A DNA stretch of 64,000 nt, taken from positions 62,001-126,000 of the forward strand of contig CBDHCM010000005.1 of the NCBI GenBank assembly GCA_965261105.1, given 5' to 3'. A program made the translations under genes and the position numbers. Positions 61,166 through 64,000 of the stretch are shown here, in pieces; position 1 is the first letter of the stretch; each line of letters opens with the position of its first letter. The DNA comes from Aldehydirespirator sp965261105 (GTDB lineage: Bacteria; Actinomycetota; Acidimicrobiia; Acidimicrobiales; Aldehydirespiratoraceae). The notes under the pieces are model-generated. The model saw only the letters and a program-made list of their open reading frames with translations. It was not told the DNA's origin and made no database searches.

Positions 61166-61340
61166 CATCCAGTGCAGAGCGAACTCTTGATCGCAGTCGT
61201 CGATTCAGATTGATCGGCGGGATCGGCGCCGGCATGTCGGATGCCGCTGTCGACGGCCGCCTGGCACGACTCGGGATGGATTGCATGGGAAATTCGCGCG
61301 CCGTGACGCGTCGTCCGGCTGACCACATCCCGTGCCTGCC

Positions 61341-61712
61341 TCAGATCACGATGCGCTCGATCTCGTCGACGGTGATCGTGTCCGCCGTCCGGTCGTAGAG
61401 CTTCGTCGTCTTCGGAGAGGCGTGCCCGGCGATCTGCTGCGCGTGCTCGAGCGTCCCCCCGTTCGACAGATACGCCGTGATCCCCGTCGCCCGGAACGTG
61501 TGGCAGCAGGTCGAGGGCGGCAGATCCGCGGTCAAGGCCCGCCGCTTGATCATGGCAGGACGAGGCGCCGCGACAGCGGCCGGCCCGTCAGCCGGCGAGC
61601 CGCGGGGTCGACGCTCTGGAAGAGCGCCGAGTTGCTCGATGGCGTCGGGGATCGCGAGCAGCCAGCGCAGGCCAGCGAGCACCGCTGCCGCCTGCGAACC
61701 CATGGCCGGCAT
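61341..61712 (-). pseudogene. Chimeric partner/recombinase remnant
   Basis: The C-terminal part, KRRALTADLPPSTCCHTFRA through SPKTTKLYDRTADTITVDEI, is the catalytic end of the family-1 recombinase (His-Arg, His and Tyr kept). The N-terminal part, LRWLLAIPDAIEQL, comes from the HTH partner protein. A deletion joined the two genes; Arg and Lys catalytic segments are gone. Confidence 0.8.
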
Positions 61713-61834
61713 CGCCAGCCAGCACGCCAGTCGGGCCGACGTTGGCCGGCCGCGCCGTTCGCGTTAGAGAGCGCCAGGATGGTTCCTTCAACTACACTAC
61801 TACTCGTGGCGGGTGGGAGAACAAGGAGCTACGA

Positions 61835-62110
61835 ATGAAAGACGTCATCGCGCTGCTGAATGACCAACGGTCTGAATTGCTGGACAGTGTCGCTCGAATC
61901 GATGCGGCGATCGCCGCCCTTGGTGTGACGCCGCGCCCGTCCGCGCCTTCCAGGCAGCCTGCGAAGCGTAGGCGCCGCGAGATGTCAGCCGAGGCAAAGC
62001 AAGCGGTCTCGGACCGGATGAAGAACTATTGGGCGGAACGCAGGAAGCAGGTTGAGCCTACCAGCAGCGGTGACGCTAATAACACGGACGATGCGCCGAC
62101 TGAGGCGTAA
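61835..62110 (+). CDS. Small basic coiled-coil protein, copy 2
   Basis: 91 aa, MKDVIALLNDQRSELLDSVA and the conserved SAEAKQAVSDRMKNYWAERR helix. About 14 of 91 residues differ from the copy at 31,210-31,485, clustered near both ends; the coiled coil (positions 10-30) and basic cluster are unchanged. Both copies keep the reading frame, which suggests selection. An ACAAGGAG ribosome-binding site precedes ATG. Function unknown. Confidence 0.7.
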   Translation: MKDVIALLNDQRSELLDSVARIDAAIAALGVTPRPSAPSRQPAKRRRREMSAEAKQAVSDRMKNYWAERRKQVEPTSSGDANNTDDAPTEA

Positions 62111-62448
62111 GCAACTGCCGCAGTGAGTTGCCGTCCGTTTCGGTCTTTGCATTTCCGCCGAAGACCAGCAGGGGCGTTTCCGATCGACATCGGTCGTCAT
62201 GAGAGAGCCTGCGTGGTGACAGAGTGCTGTCTGTCAACAGCACTTGCCATGCCGGAGCTCGGACTCGCTCCGGAAGGCCGGCGCGTAGTCACCGGCCGCG
62301 ATTTGGGACGCGGGGGGTAAAGACCCGTCCACTGGGTTCCTCCGCCAAACCACGTTCATCAAGGACGTGTCATGATGTGAACCCGAAAGCGTTAACCCGT
62401 CCGAGGGGATCGGGGCAACCTCAGCACCTCGCCCAACTGGCGCGGCGG
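62111..62448. repeat. Highly conserved non-coding block, copy 2
   Basis: Partner of 31,486-31,823. Changes are few (such as CATGGTG to CGTGGTG and CTGGCC to AAGGCC). After about 62,448 the two loci diverge: here there is no cold-shock gene. Confidence 0.6.
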
Positions 62449-62545
62449 AGCGCAGATCGCGGCCGCGGCTAGGCCTGCCCGTGCCCCGGCGGCTGGCGAG
62501 TTGGGCGGGCATGTGCCCGGGCAACAACGAGTCGGCCGGCAAGAG

Positions 62546-62653
62546 TAAGGACACTGACGGAAATTACATTGCTGTGTGCCGAGCGCCCGAAGCCGCAGAA
62601 AACGGGCTCCGCCTGGATGCACTTGGCAACCTTATATCGATCACGGTCCTAAG
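62546..62653. repeat. 108-bp dispersed element, copy 2
   Basis: Same as 646-753 with four base changes. A short open frame (41 codons, MHLPLWQSLPQLQSFPLPVE) starts one base after its end, at 62,654, but it has no other support. Confidence 0.7.
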
Positions 62654-62804
62654 ATGCATCTGCCGTTGTGGCAGTCCTTGCCGCAGCTCCAATCGTTCCC
62701 GCTGCCGGTGGAGGGGCTGATGATGCCAGATAGGAGCGGCGGAGATCCGGATGAGGCGGCGGATTCGCTGCGCAGATGATTGGATTCAAACTACCGCACG
62801 ACCG

Positions 62805-63215
62805 TCACGATGTTGACTGCCCGTCGATCGTCTGTGTCGCGGTCGGCGCGTCGGACCCGCGATCACCCGCACCGTAGATGAGGTTGGCGTATGCCGTCGT
62901 CGCGAGTCCAAATTGAAACATCAGAATCGCGCAGGAGATTGGCACAAAGTACCCGCCGCCACACTCCCGCCACGCACCATATGCGCTGTGTGTAAAAGGA
63001 ATACCAAAGAACACAGATACGCCAACCAACTCTGCGGCGACAACAGGGGTAAAGAAATCATAAAAAAATCCCAAAAACGACTCGCGCCTTCTCAACTCCA
63101 GCATGGCGCGTCCCAAGAGCATGAAAAAAATAGCACCAAAAAAGGAGACGGCCAAATTTCTGGCTGTCTCCCAACCACTAGGGTTAACTAGAACAACTGC
63201 GTCGACTTCTTGCAT
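62805..63215 (-). CDS. Small multi-pass membrane protein
   Basis: A 136-aa protein with about three transmembrane segments (NLAVSFFGAIFFMLLGRAML, FFTPVVAAELVGVSVFFGIP, YFVPISCAILMFQFGLATTA). It is clearly less GC-rich than its surroundings, suggesting separate transfer. The N-terminus MQEVDAVVLVNPSGWETARN is cytoplasmic or periplasmic. No family recognised. Confidence 0.6.
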   Translation of the reverse strand: MQEVDAVVLVNPSGWETARNLAVSFFGAIFFMLLGRAMLELRRRESFLGFFYDFFTPVVAAELVGVSVFFGIPFTHSAYGAWRECGGGYFVPISCAILMFQFGLATTAYANLIYGAGDRGSDAPTATQTIDGQSTS

Positions 63216-63411
63216 GTCTTTTCTGGACTGTAATTGGATCTACATTTGCATATTGCTATCGCGATCATCGCTCCCCTAAAGTTGCAGGGTCGACTAAGTT
63301 CGACCGCGGCAAGTCCCTTTCTCTTCCCTGATAAACCCAACAACTTCGCCGTGCACAGATATCATCATCGTCTCGGATCGACCTTATTTTTAGGTAGTAT
63401 TAATGACCGCA
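63216..63411. other. AT-richer spacer
   Basis: Low-GC non-coding DNA between the membrane protein and the IS630 copy. No gene seen. Confidence 0.35.
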
Positions 63412-63836
63412 TTAGTATGGTGACACTATGCGGTGATATAGCGCAGGCTCGGCTTCTTGAAGAACCCACGCAACAGGGCTGGCGTCCGCTGTAAGGACCG
63501 CATGTGGCCGAGGACGTAGCGTTTGAGTTCCTGCGGCGTCTGCAGCAGGCGTTTGCGAACCCCGTGTGTCTTCAGATGGTTCCACACGAGTTCATCCGGA
63601 TTGAGTTCCGGGGAGTACGGCGGCAGGAAGAACAGCTCAAGGTGGCCGTCCGTCGACGCTACGAACTCCTGGACCGCTTTCGCCCGGTGCGAGGAATGCT
63701 GATCGACGATGAGGAAAATCGGCTGCGTCTGATTGTGCAGTAAGCGCTTCAGAAATGCGATGAAGCGCACCGCCGTCATCCGCCCGTCGACCACCATGAA
63801 CCGCAACACGCCCTGCGGACTCACCGCCGACACCAG
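63412..63836 (-). pseudogene. IS630-family element, copy 2, truncated
   Basis: The end repeat (AGTATGGTGACACTATG) and the C-terminal 135 residues of the transposase remain (FMVVDGRMTAVRFIAFLKRL through SPELNPDELVWNHLKTHGVR), about 85% like the copy at 34,670-35,707. The upstream half is cut at 63,836 by another element's end. Confidence 0.88.
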
Positions 63837-64000
63837 ATTGAGGTTGCCCCGATCTCGTGGACAGGTTAAGGCTTTCGGTTCACGTCATGGTGTGTACATC
63901 AACATTGATTCCTGTGGTCGGTGTGGATCCCGTGCGCAGCGCGGGATCCAACGGACTTGTGGGCGCCCGTAGGGCGTCCACAGGCCGGGCACCGTCCACA
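63837..64000. mobile_element. End of an IS3-like element running off the window
   Basis: Begins TGAGGTTGCCCCGATCTCGT GGACAGG, close to the outer end of IS3 element 2 (TGAAGTTGCCCCGGTTTCGT GGACACC at 30,503). Hairpins GGATCCCG...CGGGATCC and GTGGGCGCCC-GTA-GGGCGTCCAC follow; the second resembles one inside the IS21 tail. No transposase is in view. Confidence 0.5.

Overview
High-GC accessory DNA (about two-thirds G+C by eye) from a Gram-negative bacterium. The outer-membrane beta-barrel fragment and exported proteins support Gram-negative. No ribosomal or core housekeeping genes are visible, so the phylum is uncertain. The small basic 'SAEAKKAVADRMKNYWAERRK' proteins and exported ankyrin protein resemble those of environmental or symbiont bacteria such as Acidobacteriota, but this is a weak guess. 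The window reads as part of a mobilizable plasmid, or a plasmid-derived island, heavily reworked by insertion sequences.

Layout. 1-7.3 kb: a broken RelE toxin and truncated antitoxin, an HU protein, a tyrosine recombinase with a small HTH partner, an exported DUF4189/peptidoglycan-binding/FGE protein and a second tyrosine recombinase. 7.3-14.3 kb: the plasmid backbone, with a ribbon-helix-helix partner, ParA, a repeat-rich partition-like site, a HigBA-type pair with its operator, a RepA initiator, and an iteron origin with a DnaA box. An IS1380 element and a decayed IS1182-type element lie between repA and the origin. 14.7-26.7 kb: small plasmid genes, an exonuclease, an acidic microprotein, Tn3 and RND remnants, and a mobilization module. 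That module has an accessory gene, an RSF1010-like oriT hairpin and a giant MOBQ relaxase of about 2,056 residues (one frameshift) whose middle is made of nearly identical tandem repeats. 27-31 kb: nested IS4, IS3, IS3 and IS1380 remnants. 31-38.4 kb: a 91-aa basic protein in a duplicated block, a cold-shock protein, a DprA-like/phosphoribosyltransferase pair bracketed by recombinase fragments, IS630, an autotransporter barrel fragment, small zinc proteins and dUTPase. 38.5-47.2 kb: resolvase, an intact IS4, IS1380, a compositionally distinct phage segment ending in a terminase cut by IS1380, and another IS1380. 47.3-54.5 kb: small plasmid genes, R-M, recombinase and reverse-transcriptase scraps, then a complete CBASS operon (CD-NTase, HORMA, TRIP13-like ATPase, TIR-SAVED effector), preceded by an XRE/ImmA-IrrE pair with its own operator. 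54.6-64 kb: IS21, a frameshifted ankyrin protein, IS1380, integrase scraps, the second copy of the duplicated block, a membrane protein, and IS630 and IS3-like ends.

How it fits together. Replication (RepA and iterons), partition (ParA and a small DNA-binding partner) and transfer (relaxase and oriT) form the backbone. Defence cargo (CBASS, DprA-PRTase, toxin-antitoxin and R-M scraps) sits beside pieces of two tyrosine recombinase families. IS1380 copies appear to have driven at least one 14.5-kb inversion (30,984-45,532), supported by target-site duplications, reading-frame restoration and a subtype switch inside the element. The strongest functional system is the CBASS locus; the least familiar biology is the repeat-expanded relaxase.
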